62,931 bases of DNA. Source: Bauldia litoralis (GTDB lineage: Bacteria; Pseudomonadota; Alphaproteobacteria; Rhizobiales; Kaistiaceae). The DNA lies in contig CAMCWB010000015.1 in NCBI GenBank assembly GCA_945882315.1, positions 1 to 62,931 of the forward strand. The letters run 5' to 3'. A model generated the notes under the pieces. The model was not told the DNA's origin. It ran no database searches and saw only the letters and a program-made list of their open reading frames with translations. Within the stretch, counting starts at the first letter, position 1. Each line of letters begins with the position of its first letter. Below, in pieces: positions 40,013 through 50,070 of the stretch. Made by a program: the position numbers and the translations under genes.

Positions 40013-43000
40013 CAGACAGTTCCTTTGTGATCGCAGCGGGAAAGGATCGCGGAGAGGATCGGCGCGATGCGGGCGACGGCGTCGATGCCGGTCAGCCGCG
40101 CGTGCGTGCTGGGAATGTCATGAACCTCGATCTCGCCGAGATAAAGCGACCAAAGGTTCGGATCGCGCAGGATATGATCGAGCGTCGCGCGAAAATGAAA
40201 AAGCGGGCCGTCATAGCGCTGATGAAAATGCCTACGGACAAATCGGTTGTTGCCGAGAACGACGCGGAGCACGCCGTCGATCGCAGCATCGGGCAGATGG
40301 CCGAGTGCGTGGCCGCTCTTCTTCAGAAGCGCAATCACCTGCAAGCGCGCGAGCGGAGCATCGTCGAGCTCCGTCGGATCAATGCCGGCCATGTTGAGGA
40401 CAGCGCTCAGAGCCTTGCCTTCGTCCGGCTCGGGCTCGTTCCGCCAGCAATCGGCGGGATAGGAATCGAGCATGGCGAGGACGCCGACCTCCCGGCCGCG
40501 GCGGCGCAGCTCGACCGCCATCGCCTGCGCGACGATGCCGCCGACCGACCAGCCGAGGAGATGGACGGGAGCATCCGGCGCGATTTCCGCGATGCGGTCG
40601 ACATGGTCCGCAGCAAGCTCCTCCAGCGAGGCGGGCAACGCGGCCTGCGGATCGAGGCCGCTCGCCTGCAGACCCCAGACCGGACGCTGCGGATTAAGCG
40701 CGCGACCGAGTTCGCGATAGCACCAGGAGATGCCGCCGGCCGGATGGACGCAGAAGAGCGGCGGCAGCGCTGCGTCGCCTTCGACGAGGCGGATGATGCC
40801 GCCGAGGCCGTGATCGGTGGAGATCGTCTTCGAGTCTCCCTGCCGCTCGATCTCGCGGGCCAGCCGTTCGATCGTCGGATGCGCGAAGAGGATGCCGAAG
40901 CCGACATCGCGCTGCCAGCGCTCGCGGACCAGGAGCATCAGCTTCGCGGCGAGGAGCGAGTGACCGCCGAGATCGAAGAAATCATCCTCGGCGCCGATCC
41001 GTTCGGCGGGCAGACCGAGAACATCGGCGAACATCTGGGCGAGCGCCTGCTCCGGCGACGACAGCGACCGCAGCGACCGCCCTGCCCCGCCATTCTTTCT
41101 TTCGGGCGCCGGCAACGCGGCGCGATCGAGCTTGCCGTTGCGGGTCACGGGTAGTTCGGCGAGTTCGACGAAGGCGGACGGCACCATGTAGTCCGGCAGG
41201 CGCATCGCCAGATCCGCCTTGAGGGCGTCGATGTCGAGGGACCGATCGCCGCCGGCGACGAGATAGGCAACGATGCGCATGTCGCCCGGCCGATCCTCGC
41301 GGCCGATGACGACGACTTGACCGACGCGACCGGAGCGGAGCACGGCCTGCTCGATCTCGCCGAGCTCGACGCGAAGGCCGCGGATCTTGATCTGGTGATC
41401 CGAGCGGCCGAGGAATTCGATGGCGCCGTCGCGCCGCCAGCGGGCGACGTCGCCGGTGCGATACATGCGGCCCTTGGAGAAAGGATCGGCGATGAAGCGA
41501 TCTGCGGTCAGGTCCGGGCGGTGCAGATACTCGCGGGCCACCTGACGGCCGACGATGGTGAGATCGCCGACGATCCCCGGCGGCAGCGGACGCAGGCGTT
41601 CGTCGAGGACATAGAGCTCCGTGTTCCAGACCGGGAAGCCGATCGGCACCGGCAGAGAACGGTCGTCGGCCGAAGCCGGCCAGTAGCTGACATCGACGGC
41701 GGCCTCGGTCGGGCCGTAGAGATTGTGAAGCTCGGCCGCGACGACCTCATGGAAGCGATCGCGCAGGCCCGCGGACAGTTCCTCGCCGCTGCAGAAGACG
41801 CGGCGCATGCGGAGCCCGGCTGCGGCCGGCTCGGCGAGGAAGGCGGCGAGCATAGACGGGACAAAATGCGCGGTGGTGATCCGTTCCTCGCGAAGGAGGC
41901 GCGCCAGCCAGGCCGGATCCTTATGTGCATCGGGCGGGGCGACGACGAGCGTGGCGCCGGCGATCAGCGGCAGGAAGAATTCCCAGACCGACACGTCGAA
42001 GGTCGCCGGCGTCTTTTGGAGGATGCGGTGGTCGGCGGCGATGCCGTAATGGACGCGCATCCATTCGAGGCGGTTGACGATGGCGCGATGCTCGATGACG
42101 ACGCCCTTCGGATCGCCGGTCGAGCCAGAGGTGTAGATGACATAAGCGGCGTCTTCGGGCCGCGGCGGCTCGAACGATGCTTCGGAGACTGCATCGTCAT
42201 TCGCAACCGGACTCAGGACGGGCAGATCGTCGGGGAACCAGTCCTCATGATTTGCAGCCACAAGGCAAACCGGCTTGGCGGACTGCAGGATACGGCCGAG
42301 GCGGTTGGGCGGGTTGCCGGGATCGAGCGGCAGATAGGCGGCGCCGGCGCGAAGGATCGCGACGAGCGTCACGACAAGCTCGAAGGAGCGCGGCAGGAGG
42401 ACGGCGACGATGGCGCCGCGCCCGACGCCGGCGGCGCGGAGACGTGACGCAAGTGCGGAAGTGCACCGATCGAGTTCGGCATAGGTGAGCGTCTCGCCGC
42501 CGAAGATGAGCGCCGGCGCGTCCGGCCGTTCGGCTATCGTCGCCTCGATCAAGGCGGTCAGAGTCGTGTCGGGGACGTCATGGGCGGTGGCGTTGATCGT
42601 CGCGACCCAGCGCTGCTCGTCCGGCGTCAGCGTCGGCACATCGGCGAGGTGATCCGCCTTGATCGCGGCGCCCAGAAAATGCGCGAGACGATGGGCCAGC
42701 GCGGCGACATCCGGCGCGGCATAGAGATCGGGATTGGCGTCGAGTTCGAGACGCAGGCCGTTGCCGAGACCGTCGCTACGGAAGGTCACGGTGAGATCGT
42801 CGACGGCGCCGGTGCCGAGCTGGTGGAATTCGGCCGCGACACCGGCGAGATGCAGAGGTGCGTCAAAGGGCAGGATATTGACCAGTGGGCCGTGGAGGCG
42901 CCGGTTACCACCGAGGCGATTCAAATCACGGCGGAGCTGTTCGCTGCGGTAGCGGCCGTGACGGCGCGCCTCGCGCAGGCGATCGGAAACGGAGGCCAGA

Positions 43001-43917
43001 AATTCAGCAAGTGGCGTATCCTCGTCGACGGCGACATGGACCGGCAGCACATTCATCACCATGCAGGCGGCTCGGGCGCCGGCGGAGCCGAGGCGGCCCA
43101 TGGTTGGCACGCCGAGGACCACATCCGGGCCGGCGATGTGACGCGCGATGAAAGCGGCGACCAGCGCAATCAGCATGTCCGGCCAGGGGATCGCAGCCGC
43201 TGTCGCCTGCCGCTGGAGTTCCGCGACGAAGGCCGGGTCGAGCGGCGCCTCGACACGATGAAAGCCGTGCGCCGTCAGCGCCGTTCCGGCCGCGATGCCG
43301 ATGACCTCCGGGACTTCGGCGAAAGCCTTCGTCCAATAGAGACGATCCGTCTCGCGGCGCTCCGAGGCGCGATAGGCCGCGTCCTCATCGAGGATCGCTT
43401 CATAGGGCGCGAGCGGCTTCGACGGCGGCGAGTCTTCCGATGCCGAATAGAGATCGCAGATTCGCTGCGTTAGCAGCGCCGTCCCGAAGCCATCGATGAC
43501 GACATGATGGAGGCGCTGATACCAGATGAAATGCTGCGGCCCGAGACTGAACAGCATCTGGCGCGCCGGCGCATCGCAGGTCAGGTCGAGCGGCGTCGTC
43601 CTGTCGCGCCGGATGCGATCGAGCACTTCGCTTTCCGTGCCGAGATGGGTGATTTCGAGGCGAGGCCGGCCGGCCTCGTCGATGCGCTGCAGCGGCCCGT
43701 CGGGATGGTCGACGATGCGGATCGCCAGCGCGTCGCTCTCGGCGAGCGCCTGGTCGACGGCGGCGCGGAACCTGTCGATGGCGAGCGGACCGCGCAGGAC
43801 CACATACTGGCCGGTGTTGTAGATCGGGTTGGCCGGATCGAGGCGCTGCGCATACCAGAGGCCGAGCTGTGCCTCGGTCAGGGGTACGAGCATCGACTGG
43901 CCGCCGTCGAAGGCCAT
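39877..43917 (-). CDS. entF: Nonribosomal peptide synthetase, enterobactin synthase component F (C-A-PCP-TE)
   Basis: A 1346-residue synthetase. The condensation domain (about 1-430) has HHVVIDG at 137-143. The adenylation domain (about 460-950) has YTSGSTGDPKG. Its pocket residues, read against GrsA numbering, are D-V (FDVSVWEF), W, H (HFVPSML), F and S (VFCSGE), L (LHNLYGPTE) and V-D (AAVDVSYW), the serine code of EntF. The carrier domain has DLGGHSLLA and the thioesterase has GWSVGG plus a C-terminal His (PSTHARL). It should join dihydroxybenzoyl units to serine and cyclise them. The last 45-50 residues run over entA and have no counterpart in EntF. Confidence 0.93.
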   Translation of the reverse strand: MAFDGGQSMLVPLTEAQLGLWYAQRLDPANPIYNTGQYVVLRGPLAIDRFRAAVDQALAESDALAIRIVDHPDGPLQRIDEAGRPRLEITHLGTESEVLDRIRRDRTTPLDLTCDAPARQMLFSLGPQHFIWYQRLHHVVIDGFGTALLTQRICDLYSASEDSPPSKPLAPYEAILDEDAAYRASERRETDRLYWTKAFAEVPEVIGIAAGTALTAHGFHRVEAPLDPAFVAELQRQATAAAIPWPDMLIALVAAFIARHIAGPDVVLGVPTMGRLGSAGARAACMVMNVLPVHVAVDEDTPLAEFLASVSDRLREARRHGRYRSEQLRRDLNRLGGNRRLHGPLVNILPFDAPLHLAGVAAEFHQLGTGAVDDLTVTFRSDGLGNGLRLELDANPDLYAAPDVAALAHRLAHFLGAAIKADHLADVPTLTPDEQRWVATINATAHDVPDTTLTALIEATIAERPDAPALIFGGETLTYAELDRCTSALASRLRAAGVGRGAIVAVLLPRSFELVVTLVAILRAGAAYLPLDPGNPPNRLGRILQSAKPVCLVAANHEDWFPDDLPVLSPVANDDAVSEASFEPPRPEDAAYVIYTSGSTGDPKGVVIEHRAIVNRLEWMRVHYGIAADHRILQKTPATFDVSVWEFFLPLIAGATLVVAPPDAHKDPAWLARLLREERITTAHFVPSMLAAFLAEPAAAGLRMRRVFCSGEELSAGLRDRFHEVVAAELHNLYGPTEAAVDVSYWPASADDRSLPVPIGFPVWNTELYVLDERLRPLPPGIVGDLTIVGRQVAREYLHRPDLTADRFIADPFSKGRMYRTGDVARWRRDGAIEFLGRSDHQIKIRGLRVELGEIEQAVLRSGRVGQVVVIGREDRPGDMRIVAYLVAGGDRSLDIDALKADLAMRLPDYMVPSAFVELAELPVTRNGKLDRAALPAPERKNGGAGRSLRSLSSPEQALAQMFADVLGLPAERIGAEDDFFDLGGHSLLAAKLMLLVRERWQRDVGFGILFAHPTIERLAREIERQGDSKTISTDHGLGGIIRLVEGDAALPPLFCVHPAGGISWCYRELGRALNPQRPVWGLQASGLDPQAALPASLEELAADHVDRIAEIAPDAPVHLLGWSVGGIVAQAMAVELRRRGREVGVLAMLDSYPADCWRNEPEPDEGKALSAVLNMAGIDPTELDDAPLARLQVIALLKKSGHALGHLPDAAIDGVLRVVLGNNRFVRRHFHQRYDGPLFHFRATLDHILRDPNLWSLYLGEIEVHDIPSTHARLTGIDAVARIAPILSAILSRCDHKGTVWWRRPVSKERSRSSPALPTALAPPSHARLSRKAPASPASISSRLR

Positions 43918-43918
43918 G

Positions 43919-44170
43919 TCAGGCGGCGCCCTGCGGCAGGCGCGGCGCGATCACCTCCCACCAGGCGGCGATCGTCAGGCGCTCGGCGAGTTCGGAGAAT
44001 TCGACGCGAATGCCGCCGTCGCGCCATGTCTGGACGAGCATCATGGCGCGGATCGAATCGAGGCCGAGATCGACGAGGTTCTCATCATCGTCGATGGTCG
44101 CCGGATCCTGCTTGAGGATGCGACCGAGATCGGCGCGCATCGTCACAAGGGTGAAGGAAGCGGCGCTCAC
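43919..44170 (-). CDS. Stand-alone aryl carrier protein (EntB C-terminal domain equivalent)
   Basis: An 83-residue acyl-carrier-like domain with the phosphopantetheine site DLGLDSIRAMML and a C-terminal WWEVIAPRL helix, typical of ArCP domains of EntB/DhbB. It would carry 2,3-dihydroxybenzoate loaded by EntE. The GTG start at 44170 overlaps the isochorismatase stop as GTGA. In E. coli and Bacillus this domain is fused to the isochorismatase; here it is a separate frame one base out of register, either a true split with translational coupling or a frameshift in an ancestral fusion. Confidence 0.85.
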   Translation of the reverse strand: MSAASFTLVTMRADLGRILKQDPATIDDDENLVDLGLDSIRAMMLVQTWRDGGIRVEFSELAERLTIAAWWEVIAPRLPQGAA

Positions 44171-44805
44171 AGCGCCCCCAGAAGCCGGTCGGTCGTCGTG
44201 ACCCCGCCACAGCGGCCGGCGACATAGGCGAGCGCCTGGTCGTGCCAGGCGCGCGAGAAATAGGCGAGACCGTCGGCGACAAAGAAGGGCTCGATGTCGC
44301 GCATGAAGGCCTCGGCCGCCGTCATCATGCAGCCGATATGGGCGTAGATTCCGCAGATGATGAGCTGGTCGCGGCCGCGCGTGCGCATCAGCGTCTCGAG
44401 GTTGGAGCGCTGGAAGGCGCTGTAGCGCCATTTCTCCAGCACGATGTCGCCTGCCGCCGGCGCGAGCTCGGCGACGATATCCTGATGCTCCGGCGCCGTG
44501 CTCATGCCCGGTCCCCAGATATCCGCCTGGAGGCCGCGGTCGCGGCGTTCCTGGCCGCCCTTCTGGGCGGTGTAGAAGACGGGGATTCCGAGGGCACGGC
44601 AGCGCTCGCCGAGGCGGGCGATGTTGGCGGTGGTCGGCGCGATCGGCGCGACGCCCGGCGCAAAGGGGGCCACGAAATAGCGCTGCATGTCGTGGATGAG
44701 GAGCGCCGCGCGGCCGCGCTCCGGCTGCCATGGCGCGCGCGACGGCGGAAGTTCGGCGACCGTAGGCAGGTCGTAGGCTTCGATCTTTGGCAGGTCCGTG
44801 CTCAT
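44167..44805 (-). CDS. entB: Isochorismatase (EntB N-terminal domain equivalent)
   Basis: A 212-residue isochorismatase converting isochorismate to 2,3-dihydro-2,3-dihydroxybenzoate and pyruvate. Catalytic Asp is in [11 protein letters not shown], Lys in [10 protein letters not shown], and the nucleophile-loop region is [14 protein letters not shown]. It ends in RLLGAL where fused EntB proteins continue into the aryl carrier domain. Overlaps entE by 4 bp and the carrier-protein gene by 4 bp. Confidence 0.92.
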   Translation of the reverse strand: MSTDLPKIEAYDLPTVAELPPSRAPWQPERGRAALLIHDMQRYFVAPFAPGVAPIAPTTANIARLGERCRALGIPVFYTAQKGGQERRDRGLQADIWGPGMSTAPEHQDIVAELAPAAGDIVLEKWRYSAFQRSNLETLMRTRGRDQLIICGIYAHIGCMMTAAEAFMRDIEPFFVADGLAYFSRAWHDQALAYVAGRCGGVTTTDRLLGAL

Positions 44806-46442
44806 GTCCCCTTCCCTTCCGCCGCTGCGTCTTCCGCGATGAGCTGCCGGCGCAGGCTCTCGCGGAGATCCTTGCGGCTGACCTTGCCCACCGCCGTCGC
44901 ATGGAAACTATCCACAATGAGCACGCGGTCGGGCACCTTGTAGGCGGCGAGGCCACGGGCGCGAATCCAGGCCTTGATCTCCGAGGGCTTCGGGGCCGTG
45001 CCGCGCGGGATGATGAAGGCGCAGCTCCGTTCACCGAGATAGGCATCCGGCACCGAAACGACGGCAGCATCGAAGATTGCGGGATGAGCGAGCAGATGCG
45101 TCTCGACCTCGTCGGCCGAGATCTTCTCGCCGCCGCGATTGATCTGGTCGTTGGCGCGGCCCTCGACGACGAGGTTGCCATCCGGCCGGCGGCGGACGAT
45201 ATCGCCGGTGCGGTAGAAGCCGTCGACGGTGAAGGAGCGCGCATTGGCCTCGGGATCGTTGTGATAGGCGCGGATCGTGTAGGGGCCACGGGTGAGGAGA
45301 TGGCCGGTCTCGCCCTCGCCGACCGGACGGCCGTCATCGCCGACGATCAGAACCTCGTCGTCCGGGCTGATCGGACGGCCCTGCGTCGTCACGATCACCT
45401 CTTCGGGATCGTCGGGGCGGGTGTAATTCACCAGACCCTCGGCCATGCCGAAGACCTGTTGCAGCGGGCAGCCGAAGGTCGGGCGGATGCGGCGTGCTAC
45501 CTCCGCCGAGAGCTTGGCGCCGCCGACCTGAAGCAGCTTCAGGCTCGACAGGTCCTCGGCCGTCGTCCGTGCCGCATCGAGCCAGAGGAGCGCCAGCGGC
45601 GGCACCAGCGCGGCGATGGTGACGCGCTCGCGGGCGATCAGCGAAAAGCAGGCGTCGGGACTCGGCGAGCGGCTGAGCACGATGGTGCCGCCGGCGTAAA
45701 GCGTGCCCAGCGTACCGGGCGAGCTCATCGGGAAATTATGAGCGATCGGCAGCACGCCGAGATAGACGCTCGCCTCGTCGAGGCCGCAAATATCGGCGCT
45801 CGCCGCGAAACTGTAGAGATAGTCGTCATGCGTGCGCGGGATGAGCTTCGAGAGGCCGGTCGTGCCGCCGGAGATTTGCAGAAAGGCGACTTCGGAGGGT
45901 GACGGCGCGGGCAGCGCCGGTCCGCCGGCATCTTCGATCGCGGCAAGCGGCGTGAATTCGGCGGCGGCGCCCACCACGGCGACCAGCTGGATTGCGGGCA
46001 CCTCGCGAACAAGATCGCGGGCGAGCGTGCGGTAGTCGAAGCCGTCGGCAATATCTGGAATGACATAGCCGGCGGCTTCCGAGACGCGGGCGAAATGGCC
46101 GATCTCGGCAAGACGATGGGCCGGCAATGCATGGACCGGCGCCAGGCCGGCCCGCATCAGCCCGAAAGCCACGCTCAGGAATTCGGGGATGTTGGGAAGA
46201 TGGACGATCACCCGGTCGCCGGGCGACAGGCCGCTGGCGAGAAAGCCGGAAGCAAGGCGATCGGCGCGCCGGTCGAGCTCGCCATAAGTCCAGCGAATCT
46301 CACCGCCGATCACCGCAAGGCGTTCGGGATGCTTCCGGGCGCGATCGCGCAGAACGCTGCCGATGGTTTCGCCGCGCCAGTAGCCGGCGCGGCGGTAGCG
46401 CTCGGCAAACTCTTCCGGCCAGACCTGGCGGAGCGGGATCAT
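44802..46442 (-). CDS. entE: 2,3-dihydroxybenzoate-AMP ligase
   Basis: A 546-residue stand-alone adenylation enzyme that activates 2,3-dihydroxybenzoate and loads it on the aryl carrier protein. It shows the P-loop-like [18 protein letters not shown], the DHB-specific HNFPMSSPG segment, [20 protein letters not shown], and the catalytic C-terminal Lys in [12 protein letters not shown]. Length is normal. It overlaps entC by 4 bp upstream and entB by 4 bp downstream. Confidence 0.94.
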   Translation of the reverse strand: MIPLRQVWPEEFAERYRRAGYWRGETIGSVLRDRARKHPERLAVIGGEIRWTYGELDRRADRLASGFLASGLSPGDRVIVHLPNIPEFLSVAFGLMRAGLAPVHALPAHRLAEIGHFARVSEAAGYVIPDIADGFDYRTLARDLVREVPAIQLVAVVGAAAEFTPLAAIEDAGGPALPAPSPSEVAFLQISGGTTGLSKLIPRTHDDYLYSFAASADICGLDEASVYLGVLPIAHNFPMSSPGTLGTLYAGGTIVLSRSPSPDACFSLIARERVTIAALVPPLALLWLDAARTTAEDLSSLKLLQVGGAKLSAEVARRIRPTFGCPLQQVFGMAEGLVNYTRPDDPEEVIVTTQGRPISPDDEVLIVGDDGRPVGEGETGHLLTRGPYTIRAYHNDPEANARSFTVDGFYRTGDIVRRRPDGNLVVEGRANDQINRGGEKISADEVETHLLAHPAIFDAAVVSVPDAYLGERSCAFIIPRGTAPKPSEIKAWIRARGLAAYKVPDRVLIVDSFHATAVGKVSRKDLRESLRRQLIAEDAAAEGKGT

Positions 46443-47635
46443 GGCGTATCACCGGACGGGGCGCCGGTCTCGTCGATGCCCAGCGCCCGGAGCAGGGTTT
46501 CGAACTTGGCCGAGGTTTCGGCAAGCTCCGCCTCCGGCTCGGAGCCGGGGACAAGGCCGCCGCCGGCGTAGAGACGCGCCACCGATCCGGAAATCTCGGC
46601 GCAGCGTATCGTGACGAACCAGTCGCTATCGCCGGCCGCATCGCACCAGCCGACGGCGCCGCCATAATAACCACGGTCGAAGGGTTCGAGATTGGCGATG
46701 ACGGCGCGGGCGCGATCCTTGGGCAGGCCGCAGACGGCCGGCGTCGGGTGCAGCGCCTCGACAAGCTCCATGACCGAGATGGTCTCGTCGCGGAGCACGC
46801 CCTCGATGCCGGTGCGCAGATGCAGCATGGTCGCGGTCGCGACGACGTCGCGCTCCAGCGCCTTCAGTTCACGGCAATAGGGGGCGAGCGTATCGAGGAT
46901 TGCCTCGACGACGGCGGCATGCTCGCGCCTGTCCTTGAAGGAATCGCCGAGCCGCGCTGCGATGTCGCGATCGGCCGCCGCGTCACTGCCGCGGCGCGCC
47001 GAGCCGGCCAACGGGCGCGAGCGGACCGCGGCGCCGCGCCTGGCGACGAGAAGCTCGGGCGTCGCGCCGACGAGGCGGCGCGCCCGCCCGTCATCGCCGG
47101 CCGGCAAGGGCACGGCAAATGTCGTGACGCTCCCGTCCTGGCGGAGCTGGCGGAGGACGGCGTCGGCGTCGATCGAGCCCGGTGCGCGGCAGACGAGGCT
47201 GCGCGCCAGCACGACCTTGCGAAGGCCGGCCGGACCGGGATCGGAAAGCAGCGCAAGCGCGCGCTCGACATTCTGCTTGTGGAGAGCGCGGGACGGGAGG
47301 CTCGTGACCTGCCACGCGCCGGCCGGCGCAACGCGCGTCGTGCGGCCACGCAGGGCGGGCTCGACGCGGTCGACCGAGCGTGGCCGGTAAAGGAGCGGCG
47401 GCCCATTGCGGTCGAAGGGCAAGGCGCCGACGACAAGCGGAGCGCCGTCCGATGCGAAGACGCCGTCCAGCGCATCGGCGATCGACGCCTTCGCAGGCAG
47501 CACAAGGGGATCGGAGACGCCGCGGCCGACCAGCACCGCGCCATCCGACAAAAGGATAAAAGGCGGCGCCGAGGCGCCGCCATCCGTTTCTGCTGCGTCC
47601 GGCGCCGTGACGCCGGTCAAATGCGAAATCGACAT
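46439..47635 (-). CDS. entC: Isochorismate synthase
   Basis: A 398-residue chorismate-utilising enzyme converting chorismate to isochorismate, the first committed step. Motifs [46 protein letters not shown] in the form [28 protein letters not shown] and [19 protein letters not shown] match EntC/DhbC. Start ATG 47635, 27 bp after the YncE-like gene, so transcription probably enters from upstream. Confidence 0.94.
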   Translation of the reverse strand: MSISHLTGVTAPDAAETDGGASAPPFILLSDGAVLVGRGVSDPLVLPAKASIADALDGVFASDGAPLVVGALPFDRNGPPLLYRPRSVDRVEPALRGRTTRVAPAGAWQVTSLPSRALHKQNVERALALLSDPGPAGLRKVVLARSLVCRAPGSIDADAVLRQLRQDGSVTTFAVPLPAGDDGRARRLVGATPELLVARRGAAVRSRPLAGSARRGSDAAADRDIAARLGDSFKDRREHAAVVEAILDTLAPYCRELKALERDVVATATMLHLRTGIEGVLRDETISVMELVEALHPTPAVCGLPKDRARAVIANLEPFDRGYYGGAVGWCDAAGDSDWFVTIRCAEISGSVARLYAGGGLVPGSEPEAELAETSAKFETLLRALGIDETGAPSGDTP

Positions 47636-47662
47636 TGGCCCAGAAGTGGATTTCGCCCCTTG

Positions 47663-48718
47663 CTAGGGCACGAGGCTGGTGACGGTGTCGCCGGCGGGAT
47701 CATCGACCGGCGGCGCATTGCGACCGCCCGACTTGGCCTTGTTGGAAACGAAGGCCGTGCCGCTGCGCGGATCGACCGCGACCGTGTTCGGATGCGTGCC
47801 GGTGGCGAGGCTGGCAACGATTTCGAGCTTGGCGGCATCGACGACCGAGACCGTGCCGGCGCGGCGGTTGGCGACGAAGACGAGGTTCGACTTCGGGCTG
47901 AAGGCGACACCGAGCGCGCCCTCGCCGGTCGGCAGCGTCTTGACGATGTCGCCGCTGTTGGTGTCGAAGACGGTCAGCGTACCGCTACCCTGGTTCGTGA
48001 CGAAGAGCCGGTTGGTGGCCGCATCGAAGGCTGCGTTGATCGGGCTTTCGCCGTCGCTGTTCCAGCGCTCGACGACCTTCTTCTCGGCGAGATCGACCAC
48101 GGCGACCTGGCGGGTCGTCATGTCGGTCGCGTAGATGCGGTTCTTGGCCTTGTCGAGGGCGAGCCCGGTGACGCCGAGGCCGACATCGTCGATGACTTCG
48201 ACGAGCGTGCCCTTGGCGCCGTCGACGACCCAGATCTTGCCGGTGGCGCCATCGCCGCCGACCATCGAGACATAGGCGAGGTTGGCATCCTCATCGACGA
48301 TGATCTCGCGGCCATGGGCGCGGCCGTCATTGGCGATCGTGTTGATGACCTTGCCGTCCTTCAGATCGATGACCGAGACGCTGTTGGCGCGGGTGTTGGT
48401 GGTGAAGAGGGTCTGGGTCTTCTGGTTGATGCCGAGGCCATAGGCGGCAGCGGCGCTGACGTCGATGGTCTTCTTGATCTCGAGCGTCTTCGGATCGAGC
48501 CCGTAGATGAAAGCCTGGGTATCGCCGCGACGGCCGGCCGCCGCGACATAGACGAGGTCGGCCGTCGTATCGACGACGCTCTCGTAGAGGCCGGTACCGA
48601 TCTTCGAGGTCTTGTCGATGGCCGGATCGGCCTGGACGATAGCCGCGCCCATCAGAAGGCAGGCCGTGAAGGTCAGCGCAAGCGCAGGCGGGCGCGCCAT
48701 ACGGAACGAGAGGGGCAT
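47663..48718 (-). CDS. YncE-like periplasmic beta-propeller protein
   Basis: A 351-residue protein with a signal peptide (about 1-31, ending IVQAD) and repeated blades of the YVTN type (TDMTTRQVAVVDL, FVTNQGSGTLTVFD, FVANRRAGTVSVVD, FVSNKAKSG). E. coli YncE is an iron-repressed protein of unknown function that resembles this. The ATG at 48718 follows AGGAGA. It lies between the FepB-like gene and entC on the same strand, so it is likely part of the siderophore operon; a periplasmic role in ferric-siderophore handling is only a guess. Confidence 0.82.
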   Translation of the reverse strand: MPLSFRMARPPALALTFTACLLMGAAIVQADPAIDKTSKIGTGLYESVVDTTADLVYVAAAGRRGDTQAFIYGLDPKTLEIKKTIDVSAAAAYGLGINQKTQTLFTTNTRANSVSVIDLKDGKVINTIANDGRAHGREIIVDEDANLAYVSMVGGDGATGKIWVVDGAKGTLVEVIDDVGLGVTGLALDKAKNRIYATDMTTRQVAVVDLAEKKVVERWNSDGESPINAAFDAATNRLFVTNQGSGTLTVFDTNSGDIVKTLPTGEGALGVAFSPKSNLVFVANRRAGTVSVVDAAKLEIVASLATGTHPNTVAVDPRSGTAFVSNKAKSGGRNAPPVDDPAGDTVTSLVP

Positions 48719-48732
48719 GAGTGGTCTCCTGG

Positions 48733-49926
48733 TTAGTGGTCGCATTTGGCTTCGGCGTCGCCCGACGCTTTGGCCGCGGCCGGCGGCGGAGCCGCATCGG
48801 CGAGGCCGGTCCACAGCGTCCCGGTGACCGGGACGGCGAGGAATTTCTGGTTGAGTTCGTCGAGGGTCTTCTGCGCATCGGCCGCGGAAAAGAGCTCGGG
48901 ATGGATGAAGCTCGCCAGGACCTCGGCCGCGACGAGGTCGATCGGCGAGTTGAGGAGCTGGTGCATGAGGCCAAAGACACGGCGCTGTTTCACCGCCTCC
49001 AGCGAGGCTATGCCCGGCCGCGCCGCGATCTTCGCCAGCGAGGCCTTCGCTGCGGCGGCGTCGTAGCCGGGGCCGAGGACGAAGCCGCCGGTCTTGGCGA
49101 AATGGGGGCCGCCGGTCGCGATATAGAGGTCGGGATTGCGGGCGATGACATATTCGAGATTGAGGCGCCCGCTCGGGCCACTCAGGACGTCGGCGCCGAT
49201 ATTGTGGCCGCCGACCAGCTCGACATAGTCGCCGACATTGCCCTTGCCCGGCGAATTGCAGCAATCCTCCGACATGCCGGCATGGACTTCGAGGAACACG
49301 TTCGGGCGTGCAAAGTCGCCGGCCTTGGCGAGCACGTCGCGGATATGGCCGAGATGCGCCTGGCGGAAATTGACGAAGGCCTTTGCCGCATCCTCGCGGC
49401 CGATGACCTTGCCGAGGATGGCGAGGCTCGGCTCGGCATTCTGGAAAGGATGCGCGAAGAAATCGATGAAGACGACGCGGATGCCGAGCGCTTCCATCTG
49501 CGCCACCTGCTCCGCCGTCGGTCCGGTGCCTGCCGTGAAGAGCGCGACATCGGGCTTCGCCGCGACGATCGGCTCGAGCGCGAAGCTCTCGGCGGAGTTC
49601 GCGATCTTCGGCAGCGTCTCGATCGCCGGAGAGTGGGCGCGATAGGCCTCATAGGTCTTCTCGCCGAGACGATTGACGTCGTGCGGCCAGGCCGCGACGA
49701 GGCCGACGGGATCGGCCGAGATCAGCGCGAGCGCGATGAGCAGACGGCCGTCGTCGATGACGAGACGATGCGCCGGCGCCTCCAGCGTCACCACGCGGCC
49801 GCTGATGTCGGTGATCTCGATCGCCGCCAGCGCCGCGGATGACGCAAGCATCGGTAAAACATAGGAAAATGCCCAGAGAAATCCCCGGGCGAGCGCCAGT
49901 CTGGAATTAGAATAATGAAAAAACAT
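48733..49926 (-). CDS. Periplasmic ferric-siderophore-binding protein (FepB/BtuF class)
   Basis: A 397-residue binding protein with a signal peptide (about 1-36, ending ALAAIE) and two lobes joined by a long helix: DISGRVVTLEAPAHRLVI, MEALGIRVVFIDFF, NLEYVIARNPDLYIATGG. A Cys pair (EDCCNS) and a C-terminal tail rich in Ala and Pro are unusual. First gene of the minus-strand siderophore operon. Its transporter partners start on the opposite strand at 50071. ATG 49926 is preferred to a TTG one codon earlier. Confidence 0.87.
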   Translation of the reverse strand: MFFHYSNSRLALARGFLWAFSYVLPMLASSAALAAIEITDISGRVVTLEAPAHRLVIDDGRLLIALALISADPVGLVAAWPHDVNRLGEKTYEAYRAHSPAIETLPKIANSAESFALEPIVAAKPDVALFTAGTGPTAEQVAQMEALGIRVVFIDFFAHPFQNAEPSLAILGKVIGREDAAKAFVNFRQAHLGHIRDVLAKAGDFARPNVFLEVHAGMSEDCCNSPGKGNVGDYVELVGGHNIGADVLSGPSGRLNLEYVIARNPDLYIATGGPHFAKTGGFVLGPGYDAAAAKASLAKIAARPGIASLEAVKQRRVFGLMHQLLNSPIDLVAAEVLASFIHPELFSAADAQKTLDELNQKFLAVPVTGTLWTGLADAAPPPAAAKASGDAEAKCDH

Positions 49927-50070
49927 CAATGTTTACAGTGCGTTAGTTGCAGGGCTATTGCGTCAGCATCCGACCGGAGTCAAGCCGGCGGCAGCGGCCG
50001 ACGGCACGAATTAATGTTCCGCGCGGAGCGCTGACGGTGACGCGTCGACGGTGAAGGTCCGGAAACGACA
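49927..50070. promoter_or_regulatory. Divergent promoter region of the siderophore biosynthesis and import operons
   Basis: A 144-bp gap with an AT-rich stretch (49905-49965) before the FepB-like start. It must contain the two divergent promoters and is the natural place for iron-responsive control. I could not identify a convincing Fur, Irr or RirA box by eye. Confidence 0.4.

Noticed and set aside
46127-48736. 869-codon plus-strand frame opposite entC and the YncE-like gene
   Set aside because: Shadow of the minus-strand siderophore genes; no domain, extreme Arg/Ala/Asp composition.
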